Assembly (NCBI RefSeq): GCF_035594035.1
Contig: NZ_CP141588.1
Coordinates: 1,819,501 to 1,883,500, forward strand
Source: Sphingomonas sp. LY54
GTDB taxonomy: Bacteria > Pseudomonadota > Alphaproteobacteria > Sphingomonadales > Sphingomonadaceae
Direction of reading: 5' to 3'
DNA: 64,000 bases
Each line of letters opens with the position of its first letter. Positions within the stretch are counted from its first letter, which is position 1. The position numbers and the translations under genes are program-made. This document shows positions 39,035 to 47,489 of the stretch, piece after piece. The notes under the pieces were generated by a model, which had not been told where the DNA came from, searched no databases, and saw nothing but the letters and a program-made list of their open reading frames with translations.

Positions 39035-39550
39035 ATGCACCGCCGCCAGCCTCTGCCGCGCCTGTGGCTGATGACCGACGAACGCCAGGGCGAGGCTCTC
39101 TGGACCGCGATCGCGCGGCTGCCGCGCGGCGCCGGCATCGTCTTCCGCCACTATAGCCTGCCGGACCCGGAGCGCCGCGCGTTGTTCGAGCGCGTCAAGG
39201 CGGCCGCCCGGGAGCGCGGCCTGGTCTTGCTCGCGGGCGGAACGGAACGGTGGGGCGGAGACGGCACGCACGGACGCGGACGGCGCCTTCATGGCGGGCT
39301 GCGCACTGCACCGGCTCACAATCTGCGGGAGATTCGCGCCGCCGAGCGCAGCGGCGCCGACGCCGTCTTCCTGTCACCCGTCTTCGCGACTCGCTCGCAT
39401 CCGGAGGTCGAGCCGTTGGGCCCGCTGCGCTTCCGCGCGCTGGCGCGGCGCACCCAGCTACCGGTCATTGCACTGGGCGGGATGGAAGCGGATCGCGCCC
39501 GAAATCTCGGGGCTTATGGATGGGCCGCAATCGACGCCTGGAGCGCCTGA
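39035..39550 (+). CDS. Thiamine phosphate synthase-like (TenI-type) protein
   Basis: A 171-residue TIM-barrel-like protein of the ThiE/TenI family. The family segments are LPRLWLMTDERQG at the start, LLAGG, AHNLREIRAAERSGADAVFLSPVFATRSHPEVEPLG and VIALGGMEADRARNLGAYGWAAIDAW. It is about 35 residues shorter than normal ThiE, and the QLREK-type substrate loop is replaced by IVFRHYSL, so true thiamine phosphate synthase activity is doubtful; a TenI-like aromatase or unknown role is possible. Confidence 0.8.
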   Translation: MHRRQPLPRLWLMTDERQGEALWTAIARLPRGAGIVFRHYSLPDPERRALFERVKAAARERGLVLLAGGTERWGGDGTHGRGRRLHGGLRTAPAHNLREIRAAERSGADAVFLSPVFATRSHPEVEPLGPLRFRALARRTQLPVIALGGMEADRARNLGAYGWAAIDAWSA

Positions 39551-39556
39551 GCGGGA

Positions 39557-40270
39557 TCAGAAGCGGAAGGCGGTTCCGATATAGACGGCCTGGCTGTCGC
39601 GCCGGTCGTCCTCGAGAGCCTCGAGCCGGTCATGCTGAATGCGATAGCGCACGCCGCCGGTGAGATCGAGGTTGCGAGTCAGGCGGTACGAACCGCCGAC
39701 GTCGACCGAATAGCTGCTTTCCTTGGGCAGGACGAGCGGGGCGGTGCCGTCGCTGCGCTCGGCGCCCACGGCCAGGCGGCCGGTGAACTTCTTGAGCGAA
39801 TAGCTGACGCCGACTTCGGCCGCCTCGCGACCGCCCGGGACCGGGCCGCCATCGACCTTGGCGACATCGCCGGAGAGCGCGAAGCGCTTCCAGCCGACCG
39901 AGACTCCGAGATTGTAGGCGGTCGGCGTGATCGCCGTGACGGCGCTCGCGGAATTCTCACCGCCGCGCGCCGCAAGGGCGGCAGCGCCGGAACGGGCGCG
40001 AACCGCGACCCGAACGGCCTTGCTCTTGTCGCCGGAGGCCGACGAGGGCGTGAAGCGGAAGCTCGACTGGAGGCCGCGGCGGGCGAATTCGGCGGCGAGG
40101 CGCGGGTCGGCGATCGCCGGCGTGAAGCCGTTGCCACTACCGAGCGACAGGCTGGGCGCGGCCTTCTTTGCCTTCTGGGGCTGGTTGGAGGCGGCGATGG
40201 CAGGAGTCAGCAAAAGCGACAGCGCAACAAGCGCTGTGCCTCCAACTGCACCGATCCCCGCCAACTTCAT
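39557..40270 (-). CDS. Porin-like outer-membrane beta-barrel protein
   Basis: A 237-residue exported protein: signal peptide MKLAGIGAVGGTALVALSLL to about residue 26 (TPAIAA), then a low-complexity segment and, from about 100, alternating beta-strand patterns (TAYNLGVSVGWKRFALSGDVAKVD ... YIGTAFRF) ending in the terminal Phe expected for BAM substrates. I recognise no named family beyond Gram-negative porin-like barrels. A TTGCTG / 16 bp / CATATT pair upstream (about 40301-40328) could be its promoter. Confidence 0.7.
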   Translation of the reverse strand: MKLAGIGAVGGTALVALSLLLTPAIAASNQPQKAKKAAPSLSLGSGNGFTPAIADPRLAAEFARRGLQSSFRFTPSSASGDKSKAVRVAVRARSGAAALAARGGENSASAVTAITPTAYNLGVSVGWKRFALSGDVAKVDGGPVPGGREAAEVGVSYSLKKFTGRLAVGAERSDGTAPLVLPKESSYSVDVGGSYRLTRNLDLTGGVRYRIQHDRLEALEDDRRDSQAVYIGTAFRF

Positions 40271-40511
40271 CACTGCCTTACGACTCCCCGATTGAAGGTC
40301 ATGTAATATGCCAGAGCGCATGAAACCAGCAAAGCGCTCCCCCGTCGAACGAATCGTTCCGGGTTGTTGCATCTTTTCCACAACCTGTGCTGCAGACCGA
40401 TGACATCCCCACCCCTTCGGTCCGCCGGCCGCCTCTAGTGGCCAAGACGGCTTGCCGCAAGCGCGGGGATACCTATAACGGCTGCCGACCGTAAATTTCG
40501 AGGAATCCCTG

Positions 40512-40946
40512 ATGGCCCGCGCTGTTTCTATCGGCATGGCGATTGTGTGTGTCGCGACGCTTTCCGCCTGCGCGAGCAATCGCGAAATCCCCAAAGCCGA
40601 TCTTGCCGCTTCGGCGGTGACGACGATCGGCGTGAACTCCTATCTGTGGCGTGCCGCGCTCGACACCTTGTCGTTCGCGCCGATGGCCCAGGTGGATTCC
40701 AACGGCGGCGTCATCGTCACCGATTGGTACGCCAACCCGAATTCTCCGAACGAGCGGGTCAAGGTGACCGCGACCATCCTCGACCGCGACCTTCGCGCCG
40801 ACGCGCTGCGCGTCGCCGCCTCGCGCCAGGTCTACCAGAACGGCCAGTGGATCGAGGCGCCCGTCGCCGCCGCCACCGTCCAGAAGCTGGAAGAGATCAT
40901 CCTGACCAAGGCACGCGACCTGCGTCGCAGCGCCGTCAGTAGCTAA
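40512..40946 (+). CDS. DUF3576 lipoprotein
   Basis: A 144-residue alphaproteobacterial DUF3576 protein. A lipoprotein signal ends in the lipobox LSAC near residue 20. The body has VNSYLWRAALDTLSF and VIVTDWYANPNSPNERVKV, typical of the family. GAGGAA precedes the ATG. In related genomes it precedes leuS-lptE-holA, as here (30 bp to leuS), suggesting an envelope-biogenesis link with lptE, but the function is unproven. Confidence 0.92.
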   Translation: MARAVSIGMAIVCVATLSACASNREIPKADLAASAVTTIGVNSYLWRAALDTLSFAPMAQVDSNGGVIVTDWYANPNSPNERVKVTATILDRDLRADALRVAASRQVYQNGQWIEAPVAAATVQKLEEIILTKARDLRRSAVSS

Positions 40947-40976
40947 GCGTTTCAATTCAAAAGGTAAGTTCAAGAG

Positions 40977-43556
40977 ATGGCATCGCGCTTCAATCCGCTT
41001 AAGGCCGATGCGCACTGGCAAAAGATCTGGGAGGAGCGAGGCTCCTTCCACGCCTCCGACGACAGCGACAAACCCAAATCCTACGTCCTGGAGATGTTCC
41101 CTTATCCGTCGGGGCGCATCCACATGGGCCACGTCCGCAACTATACGATGGGCGACGTGCTTGCCCGCTATCGGCGGATGAAGGGCTTCGAAGTGCTCCA
41201 TCCGATGGGCTGGGACGCGTTCGGCATGCCCGCCGAGAATGCGGCGATGGAGAAGAAGGTCCATCCGGGCAGCTGGACCCGCCAGAATATCGCGACGATG
41301 CGCGCCCAGCTGAAGCGCCTCGGCTTCGCGCTCGACTGGAGCCGCGAGGTCGCGACCTGCGAGCCCGATTATTACGGGCACGAGCAGGCCCTGTTCCTCG
41401 ATCTCTATGAGGCCGGGCTCGTTTATCGCAAGCAGAGCGAGGTGAACTGGGACCCGGTCGACATGACCGTGCTCGCCAACGAGCAGGTGATCGACGGCAA
41501 GGGCTGGCGCTCGGGCGCCGCCGTCGAGCGGCGCAAGCTCAGCCAGTGGTTCCTGAAGATCACCGATTTCGCCGACGAACTGCTCGACGGCCTCGGCACG
41601 CTCGACCAGTGGCCCGACAAGGTCCGGCTGATGCAGGAGAACTGGATCGGCAAGAGCGTCGGCATGCGCTTCCGCTTCGCGATCGACCATGGCGCGGTGC
41701 GCAGGGACATTCACGGCGTGGCGGGCTCGCACGCGGTCGATGCAGGTGCTCTGGACGCGCTTCCGGACGCGCTCGAGGTCTTCACGACCCGGCCCGACAC
41801 GATCTTCGGCGCCAGCTTCGCCGCAGTCTCGCCGGATCATCCCATCGCGCAGACGCTGGCCGCGCGCGACGATGCGGTCGCGGCGTTCGTTGCCGAGTGC
41901 AAGAAGGGCGGCACCACCGCGGCCGAGCTCGAGACGATGGAGAAAAAGGGCTTCGATACCGGCCTCTCCGTTATCCACCCGCTCGATCCGAGCTGGAAGC
42001 TGCCGCTCTACATCGCCAATTTCGTGCTGATGGATTACGGCACCGGCGCCGTCTTCGGCGTGCCGGCGCACGACCAGCGCGACTTCGAATTCGCCACCAA
42101 ATACGCGCTGCCGATCAGCCGCGTCGTCGCGCCGACCGCGGCGCAGGCCTCCGACCCGGTCGAAGGCGAGGCGTTCAGCGGCGGCGGCGTGATCGTCAAT
42201 TCGCGCTTTCTCGACGGCATGGAGGTCGAGGCGGCCAAGGCCGAGATTATCCGCCGCGCCGAGGAAGCGGGCTGGGGCGAGGGCACCACCGTATGGCGCC
42301 TGCGCGACTGGGGCGTGTCGCGCCAGCGTTACTGGGGCACGCCGATCCCGATCGTCCATTGCGAGACGTGCGGCCCGGTCGGCGTCCCCAAGGACCTGTT
42401 GCCGGTCGTGCTGCCCGAGGACGTCAGCTTCGACATCCCCGGCAACCCGCTCGAGCGCCACCCGACGTGGAACAAGGCCGATTGTCCCAAGTGCGGCGCT
42501 CCCGCGCGGCGCGAGACCGACACGCTCGACACCTTCGTCGATTCGTCCTGGTACTTCATCCGCTTCGCCAGCCAGCCGACGGACAAGCCGTTCGACAAGG
42601 CGGTGGCCGAGAGCTGGCTGCCGGTCGACCAATATATCGGTGGCGTCGAGCATGCGATTCTGCACCTGCTCTACGCCCGCTTCTGGATTCGCGCGCTGAA
42701 GCGGATCGGCAAGCTCGACATCGAGGAGCCGTTCAAGGGTCTCTTCACGCAGGGCATGGTGACGCACGAGACCTACAAGGCGCCCGACGGCCGCTGGCTG
42801 TCGCCCGAGGAGGTCGAGCACCGGCTGGGCGGCGTGATCATCGCCGAGACCGGCGAACCGGTGACCACCGGCCGCATCGAGAAGATGTCCAAGTCCAAGA
42901 AGAACACCGTCGATCCCGAGCCGATCGTCGATCAGTACGGCGCCGACGCGGTGCGCTGGTTCATGCTCTCGGACAGCCCGCCCGAGCGCGATCTGCCGTG
43001 GAGCGAATCCGGCATCGAGGGCGCGTGGCGCTTCGTCCAGCGGCTGTGGCGGATGGGATCCGAGGTGCAGACCGGGCAGGGCGAGGACAGGGCGCTCGAC
43101 CGCAAGCTCCACCAGACGATCGCCAGCGTCGCCGCCAATATAGAGGCGCTCGCCTTCAACAAGGCCGTCGCCAACGTCTACGAGCTCGCCAATGCGGTCG
43201 AGAAGGCGGCGCCGTCTGCCTCGCGCACCAAGGCGGCCGAAACTTTGCTGCTGCTGGTGGCGCCGATGGTGCCGCATCTCGCCGAGGAGGCCTGGGCTGC
43301 GCTCGGCCACGACGGCCTGATCGCCGACCAGCCCTGGCCCGCGATCGATCCGGCCTTGCTGGTCGAGGAGGAGGTGACGATCGCCGTCCAGATCAACGGC
43401 AAGCTGCGCGATACGCTCACTGTCCCCAAGGGCGCGCCCAAGGAAGCGCTCGAGCAAATGGCGCTAGCCTCCGAGAAGGTGGTGCGCATCCTGGAAGGCA
43501 AGGCGCCGCGCAAGGTGATCGTCGTTCCCGACCGCCTGGTGAACCTGGTCGCATGA
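40977..43556 (+). CDS. leuS: Leucyl-tRNA synthetase
   Basis: An 859-residue class I aminoacyl-tRNA synthetase. The HIGH-equivalent HMGH lies near residue 48 ([18 protein letters not shown]), the CP1 editing domain near 230-420 contains [19 protein letters not shown], and KMSKSKKN lies near 636. The C-terminal anticodon-binding region is full length. The stop overlaps the lptE ATG. A long antisense frame over this gene is a GC-bias artefact. Confidence 0.98.
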   Translation: MASRFNPLKADAHWQKIWEERGSFHASDDSDKPKSYVLEMFPYPSGRIHMGHVRNYTMGDVLARYRRMKGFEVLHPMGWDAFGMPAENAAMEKKVHPGSWTRQNIATMRAQLKRLGFALDWSREVATCEPDYYGHEQALFLDLYEAGLVYRKQSEVNWDPVDMTVLANEQVIDGKGWRSGAAVERRKLSQWFLKITDFADELLDGLGTLDQWPDKVRLMQENWIGKSVGMRFRFAIDHGAVRRDIHGVAGSHAVDAGALDALPDALEVFTTRPDTIFGASFAAVSPDHPIAQTLAARDDAVAAFVAECKKGGTTAAELETMEKKGFDTGLSVIHPLDPSWKLPLYIANFVLMDYGTGAVFGVPAHDQRDFEFATKYALPISRVVAPTAAQASDPVEGEAFSGGGVIVNSRFLDGMEVEAAKAEIIRRAEEAGWGEGTTVWRLRDWGVSRQRYWGTPIPIVHCETCGPVGVPKDLLPVVLPEDVSFDIPGNPLERHPTWNKADCPKCGAPARRETDTLDTFVDSSWYFIRFASQPTDKPFDKAVAESWLPVDQYIGGVEHAILHLLYARFWIRALKRIGKLDIEEPFKGLFTQGMVTHETYKAPDGRWLSPEEVEHRLGGVIIAETGEPVTTGRIEKMSKSKKNTVDPEPIVDQYGADAVRWFMLSDSPPERDLPWSESGIEGAWRFVQRLWRMGSEVQTGQGEDRALDRKLHQTIASVAANIEALAFNKAVANVYELANAVEKAAPSASRTKAAETLLLLVAPMVPHLAEEAWAALGHDGLIADQPWPAIDPALLVEEEVTIAVQINGKLRDTLTVPKGAPKEALEQMALASEKVVRILEGKAPRKVIVVPDRLVNLVA

Positions 43557-44047
43557 TCCGGATCGCCGCCCTAGCTCTCGTCCTGGCGCTCGGCGGCTGC
43601 ACGCTGCGGCCGCTTTACGGCGGCGGCGGCAGCGGCGTGGTCGCGCAGACGCTGCAGGCGGTGCAGGTCGCCCCCATCCCCGGCCAGTCGGGCTGGCTGG
43701 TCCGCACGGCGCTCGAGGATCGGCTGGGCGCCGGTAGCACGACGCCGCGCTACCGGCTCGAGGTCGAGCTCGACGACGACATCACCGGCTTCGGCATCCG
43801 CCGCGACGACGCCGTCACGCGCGAGCGGCGGACGCTGCGCGCGCGCTATCGCCTCGTCGACGCTGCGGTCGGCACCGTGCTGCTCGACGCCACCGCGGGA
43901 TCCGATGCCGGCATCGACGTCGTCAGCTCCGAATATGCCACCGTCGCCGCCGAGCAGACCGCGCTCGAGCGGCTGTCGCGCGAGATCGCCGACCAGATTG
44001 TCTCCCGCGTCGCGCTCTACGTGTCGCGGACGGGCGGGGGCCAGTGA
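43553..44047 (+). CDS. lptE: LPS assembly lipoprotein LptE
   Basis: A 164-residue outer-membrane lipoprotein plugging the LptD translocon. Lipoprotein signal with lipobox LGGC near residue 16, followed by TLRPLYGGG, the hallmark of alphaproteobacterial LptE, then an alpha/beta domain with [11 protein letters not shown]. Coupled to leuS upstream (ATGA) and holA downstream (GTGA), the usual arrangement. Confidence 0.92.
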   Translation: MIRIAALALVLALGGCTLRPLYGGGGSGVVAQTLQAVQVAPIPGQSGWLVRTALEDRLGAGSTTPRYRLEVELDDDITGFGIRRDDAVTRERRTLRARYRLVDAAVGTVLLDATAGSDAGIDVVSSEYATVAAEQTALERLSREIADQIVSRVALYVSRTGGGQ

Positions 44048-45069
44048 AGGCCAACAGGGCGCAGATCGAGAAGGCGCTGCGGGCGCCGACCGCCGACACC
44101 CGCTTCTTCCTCCTCTACGGGCCCGACGAGGCCGGCTCCCGCGCCCTCGCCATGCTTTTGGCCAAGAGCGTCGGCGACGATGCCGAGCGGATCGAACTCA
44201 GCGGCGCCGAACTCAAGTCCGATCCGGCGCGGCTTGCCGACGAGGCGGCGTCGATCTCGCTGTTCGGCGGGTCGCGATACATCCTCGTCGACGCCAATGG
44301 CGACGAGGTGCTTCCCGCCGTCGAGGCGCTGCTGGAGGTGCCGACCGCCGGCAATCCGGTGGCGATCGTCGCCGGGGCGCTCAAGCCCACCTCCAAGCTG
44401 GTGAAGCTCGCTCTGGCCGAGAAGGCGGCGCTGGCCTGCGCCTCCTACGTCCCCGAGGGCCGCGACGCAGAGCGCCTCGTCGCGGACATGGCGCGCGAGG
44501 TCGGAATCACCGTCCATGGCGATCTCGCCCGTCGCATCGCCGATTTCACCGGCGGCAACCGTGCGATCATCGCCCAGGAACTGCAGAAATATGCGCTCTA
44601 TGTCGATGCGGCGCCGGACCGGCCGCAGGCGATCGACCATGACGTGATCGACGCCGTCGGCGCGGCCAGCGAGGAGGGCGACTTGAGCCGCCTCGTCGAC
44701 AGCGTCAGCGGCGGCAACCCGGCCATGCTCCAGTCCGAGCTGCTACGGCTGAAGAGCGAAGGGATCGAGGGGATCCCGCTGATCCGCGCGGTGCTGCGGC
44801 GGATGACCCTGCTCGCGCGGCTGCGCGCCGAGGTCGACCGCGGCAGCAATGTCGGCGCCGTCATGGCGTCACACGGCAAGGCCGTGTTCTGGAAGGAAAA
44901 GGACGCGGTCGCCGCGCAGGTGTCGCGCTGGCGCTCCGACCTCATTGCGAAGGGCATGGGTCGCCTGCTCGAAGCGGAGCGGCAGGCGAAGGCTTCGGGC
45001 GGGCTCGGCCCGCTCGCGGTCGACGAAGAATTGTTCGCGATCTGCCGCCAGGCCGCGCGCTTGCGCTGA
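44044..45069 (+). CDS. holA: DNA polymerase III subunit delta
   Basis: A 341-residue clamp-loader delta subunit. Landmarks: RFFLLYGPDEAGSRALA at the N-terminus (degenerate P-loop), SLFGGSRYILVDANGDE, CASYVPEGRDAERLV, TGGNRAIIAQELQKYALY and the helical collar region SGGNPAMLQSELLRLKSEG. The GTG start overlaps the lptE stop. It is followed by the REP-like inverted repeat that separates it from the convergent parB. Confidence 0.94.
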   Translation: MKANRAQIEKALRAPTADTRFFLLYGPDEAGSRALAMLLAKSVGDDAERIELSGAELKSDPARLADEAASISLFGGSRYILVDANGDEVLPAVEALLEVPTAGNPVAIVAGALKPTSKLVKLALAEKAALACASYVPEGRDAERLVADMAREVGITVHGDLARRIADFTGGNRAIIAQELQKYALYVDAAPDRPQAIDHDVIDAVGAASEEGDLSRLVDSVSGGNPAMLQSELLRLKSEGIEGIPLIRAVLRRMTLLARLRAEVDRGSNVGAVMASHGKAVFWKEKDAVAAQVSRWRSDLIAKGMGRLLEAERQAKASGGLGPLAVDEELFAICRQAARLR

Positions 45070-45072
45070 TCC

Positions 45073-45156
45073 CGTCATTGCGAGGAGCGCAGCGACGCGG
45101 CAATCCACCAAGGCTGCGGTGCCAAGCTGGATTGCTTCGCTACGCTCGCAATGACG
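45073..45156. repeat. REP-like long inverted repeat
   Basis: Two long complementary arms: 45073-45107 begins CGTCATTGCGAGGAGC and ends GGCAATCCA; 45128-45156 begins TGGATTGC and ends GCTCGCAATGACG. The arms are separated by about 20 bp. This is the common bacterial interspersed palindrome with the core ATTGCGAGGAGCG. It lies between convergent holA and parB and could also serve as a bidirectional 3'-end structure. No second copy was noticed in the window. Confidence 0.85.
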
Positions 45157-45181
45157 AGTGCGCTCAGAGCGCCTTCACCCC

Positions 45182-46072
45182 CTAGATCTTCTCGCCGCTG
45201 AGGCGCTGGCAGATCATGTCGAGCTGGTCGAGCGTCGAATAGCTGAGCGCGACCTGCCCGCCGGCCGGGCCGTGGCTGATCTGCACCTTGAGACCGAGCA
45301 TGTCGCCGAGCTGGCGCTCGAGCGCCTCGATGTCGGCGCTGCCGCCCTTGCTCTCGGCCTTGGCCTGGCCCGCCTTCTTCGGCTTGCCGGAGCGGGCCAG
45401 CTTCTCGGTCTCGCGGACCGAAAGGTCGCGATTGATCACTTCGAGGGCCAGCGCTTCGGGATCGTCGGCCGTGATCAGCGCGCGGGCATGGCCCATGCTG
45501 AGCTCCCCCGACGCAACATAGGCCCGAACCTTCTCAGGAAGTTCCAGCAATCTCAATAGGTTAGCAACGTGACTGCGCGACTTGTGGACGAGCTTCCCGA
45601 GCGCGTCCTGGGTGTGGCCGAATTCCGCGATCAGCCTCTTATAGGCCTCGGCCTCTTCGATCGCGTTGAGGTCCTGGCGCTGGATATTCTCGAGGATCGC
45701 GACTTCGAGCGTCTCGGATTCGTTGAAGTCGCGGACGATGACCGGGACTTCGTGCAGACGCGCCCGCTGCGCCGCACGCCAGCGCCGCTCGCCGGCGACG
45801 ATCTGGTAGCCGCCGTCATGGGGACGGACGACGATCGGCTGAATCAGGCCGCGCGCGCGGATCGACTCGGCCAGCTCGTCCAGCGCATCCTCGGCGAAAT
45901 GGCGACGGGGCTGGTGCGGGTGCGGCGCCATGGCTGCGACCGACAGCATCTGGATGCCGTTGCGGACGCCGGCGCCGCTGATCGGCGCTTCCTGGGCGAC
46001 TTCGCCGAGCAGGGACGAGAGGCCGCGGCCAAGCCCGGAGGGCCGCTTGCGCATGGCTGCGTCCTCGCTCAT
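45182..46072 (-). CDS. parB: Chromosome partitioning protein ParB
   Basis: A 296-residue CTP-dependent DNA clamp that loads at parS and spreads. The N-terminal GLGRGLSSLLGE, the CTP-binding box GERRWRAAQRA near residue 95, ENIQRQDLNAIEEAEAY, and the helix-turn-helix TQDALGKLVHKSRSHVANLLRLLELP are all present, followed by a C-terminal dimerisation domain. The ATG at 46072 overlaps the parA stop (ATGA). Three matching parS sites lie upstream. Confidence 0.97.
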   Translation of the reverse strand: MSEDAAMRKRPSGLGRGLSSLLGEVAQEAPISGAGVRNGIQMLSVAAMAPHPHQPRRHFAEDALDELAESIRARGLIQPIVVRPHDGGYQIVAGERRWRAAQRARLHEVPVIVRDFNESETLEVAILENIQRQDLNAIEEAEAYKRLIAEFGHTQDALGKLVHKSRSHVANLLRLLELPEKVRAYVASGELSMGHARALITADDPEALALEVINRDLSVRETEKLARSGKPKKAGQAKAESKGGSADIEALERQLGDMLGLKVQISHGPAGGQVALSYSTLDQLDMICQRLSGEKI

Positions 46073-46851
46073 GCGGCGGCCGCCGGCTTGGGCAGGCGCC
46101 CGATCAGCTCGCGCGCGAGCGACATATAGGCCTCCGATCCTGGGCAGCGCATGTCGTAGATGAGGGCGGGGACGCCGTGGCTGGGCGCTTCCGACAGCCG
46201 CACGTTGCGCGGAATGACGGTGTCGAACACGACCTTGCCGAGCACGGCGCGGACATCGTCCGCCACTTGGGACGACAGGTTGTTGCGGCGGTCGTACATG
46301 GTGAGCGCGACGCCGAGGATCGACAATTGCGGGTTGAAGCCGGCGCGCACGCGCTCGACGGTTTTCAGCAGCTGGCTGAGGCCCTCGAGCGCGAAGAACT
46401 CTGCCTGGAGCGGCACCAGCACCGAGCGCGACGCGATCAGGGCGTTGATCGTAAGCAGACCGAGCGAGGGCGGGCAATCGATCAGGCACACGTCCCAGCG
46501 GCCGGGCGTGGCGCTGTCGAGCGCCATTTCGAGGCGATGGGTGCGCTGGTCGAAATCGACCAGTTCGACTTCCGCGCCCGACAGATCGACGGTGGCGGGC
46601 ACGATATCGAGGCGCGGGACCGGAGTGGCGACGACCGCCTCGGGCAGCGTGCAATCGCCGCGCAGCAGCTCGTAGCTCGAGGATTCGCGCTGGCCGTGAT
46701 CGATGCCGAGCCCGGTCGACGCATTGCCCTGCGGGTCGAGATCGACCAGCAGCACCTTCCAGCCGGTGGCGGCGAGCGCCGTGGCGAGGTTGATGGCCGT
46801 GGTGGTCTTGCCGACCCCGCCTTTCTGATTAGCCACTGCGATACGGATCAT
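46069..46851 (-). CDS. parA: Chromosome partitioning ATPase ParA
   Basis: A 260-residue ParA/Soj ATPase that moves ParB-parS complexes apart. The deviant Walker A VANQKGGVGKTTTAINLA is at the N-terminus, Walker A' at VLLVDLDPQGNASTGLG and Walker B at VCLIDCPPSLGLL. It is coupled on both sides: rsmG upstream and parB downstream (ATGA overlaps). Confidence 0.97.
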   Translation of the reverse strand: MIRIAVANQKGGVGKTTTAINLATALAATGWKVLLVDLDPQGNASTGLGIDHGQRESSSYELLRGDCTLPEAVVATPVPRLDIVPATVDLSGAEVELVDFDQRTHRLEMALDSATPGRWDVCLIDCPPSLGLLTINALIASRSVLVPLQAEFFALEGLSQLLKTVERVRAGFNPQLSILGVALTMYDRRNNLSSQVADDVRAVLGKVVFDTVIPRNVRLSEAPSHGVPALIYDMRCPGSEAYMSLARELIGRLPKPAAAA

Positions 46852-47489
46852 GGCTTACGCGTCCCCTTGCCCCTGCGGCGAACCTGCTCCCCGACGATGA
46901 TCTGTGCATCTGCGTCGGTGAGGCTGGGTTCGAGCTGGAAGACACCCTGCCACGAAGATTCGACCGCTTCCAGTTCGGACTTCGCGTTTCGCCCCTTCGG
47001 TAGGACCCAACGTGTCCCAGGCGTGGCGAATGGCGCGCCGAGATCGAGCAATTTGGCGAGCGGAGCGAAGGCCCGCGCACTGATCGCGTCGAATGGGCGC
47101 GCCTCGAAACGCTCCACCTTCGACGGGATTACTTCCGATTTGCGTTCGATCCCGAGCAACTCGGAGGCGCGGTGGAGGAAATCCACGCGCATGCGCCGCT
47201 CCTCGACCATCGTCACGCGGGCCGGATGTAGAGCCGCGACAATAAGACCCGGGAAACCTGCGCCGGTGCCGAGATCGAGCCACGTCGCGGCGAGGGGTGC
47301 GAAACGAATCAGCTGGGCCGAATCGAGGATGTGACGGGTCCAGATCGAATCGAGTGTTCCACGTGAAACAAGGTTTTGGCGCTCATTCTCATCGCGCAAG
47401 AAAGCCACGAAGGAATCGAGCCGCTCGAATGTTTCACGTGAAACACCGAGTTCTACCCTGAGCCACTGCCGCGCCGCCGCTTCGTCCAT
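46848..47489 (-). CDS. rsmG: 16S rRNA (guanine527-N7)-methyltransferase
   Basis: A 213-residue SAM methyltransferase modifying G527 of 16S rRNA. The SAM motif is WLDLGTGAGFPGLIVAAL, preceded by the conserved NLVSRGTLDSIWTRHILDS. Unusually, two parS palindromes lie inside the coding sequence and encode the residues GVSRET (15-20) and LVSRGT (40-45). The ATG overlaps the mnmG stop by one base. Confidence 0.96.
   Translation of the reverse strand: MDEAAARQWLRVELGVSRETFERLDSFVAFLRDENERQNLVSRGTLDSIWTRHILDSAQLIRFAPLAATWLDLGTGAGFPGLIVAALHPARVTMVEERRMRVDFLHRASELLGIERKSEVIPSKVERFEARPFDAISARAFAPLAKLLDLGAPFATPGTRWVLPKGRNAKSELEAVESSWQGVFQLEPSLTDADAQIIVGEQVRRRGKGTRKP
47355..47370. promoter_or_regulatory. 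parS site (one mismatch)
   Basis: TGTTCCACGTGAAACA, a 16-bp near-palindrome differing by one base from the parS consensus TGTTTCACGTGAAACA. Located inside rsmG at codons 40-45. ParB is expected to load here. Confidence 0.9.
47430..47445. promoter_or_regulatory. parS site (perfect consensus)
   Basis: TGTTTCACGTGAAACA, an exact match to the bacterial parS palindrome. Located inside rsmG at codons 15-20, 75 bp from the neighbouring site and about 9 kb from the putative origin. Confidence 0.96.

Noticed and set aside
40473..43457. Very long open frame antisense to leuS
   Set aside because: GC-rich codon bias keeps antisense frames open. The protein is rich in Arg, Asp, Gly and His with no domain, while the plus strand encodes an unmistakable LeuRS.
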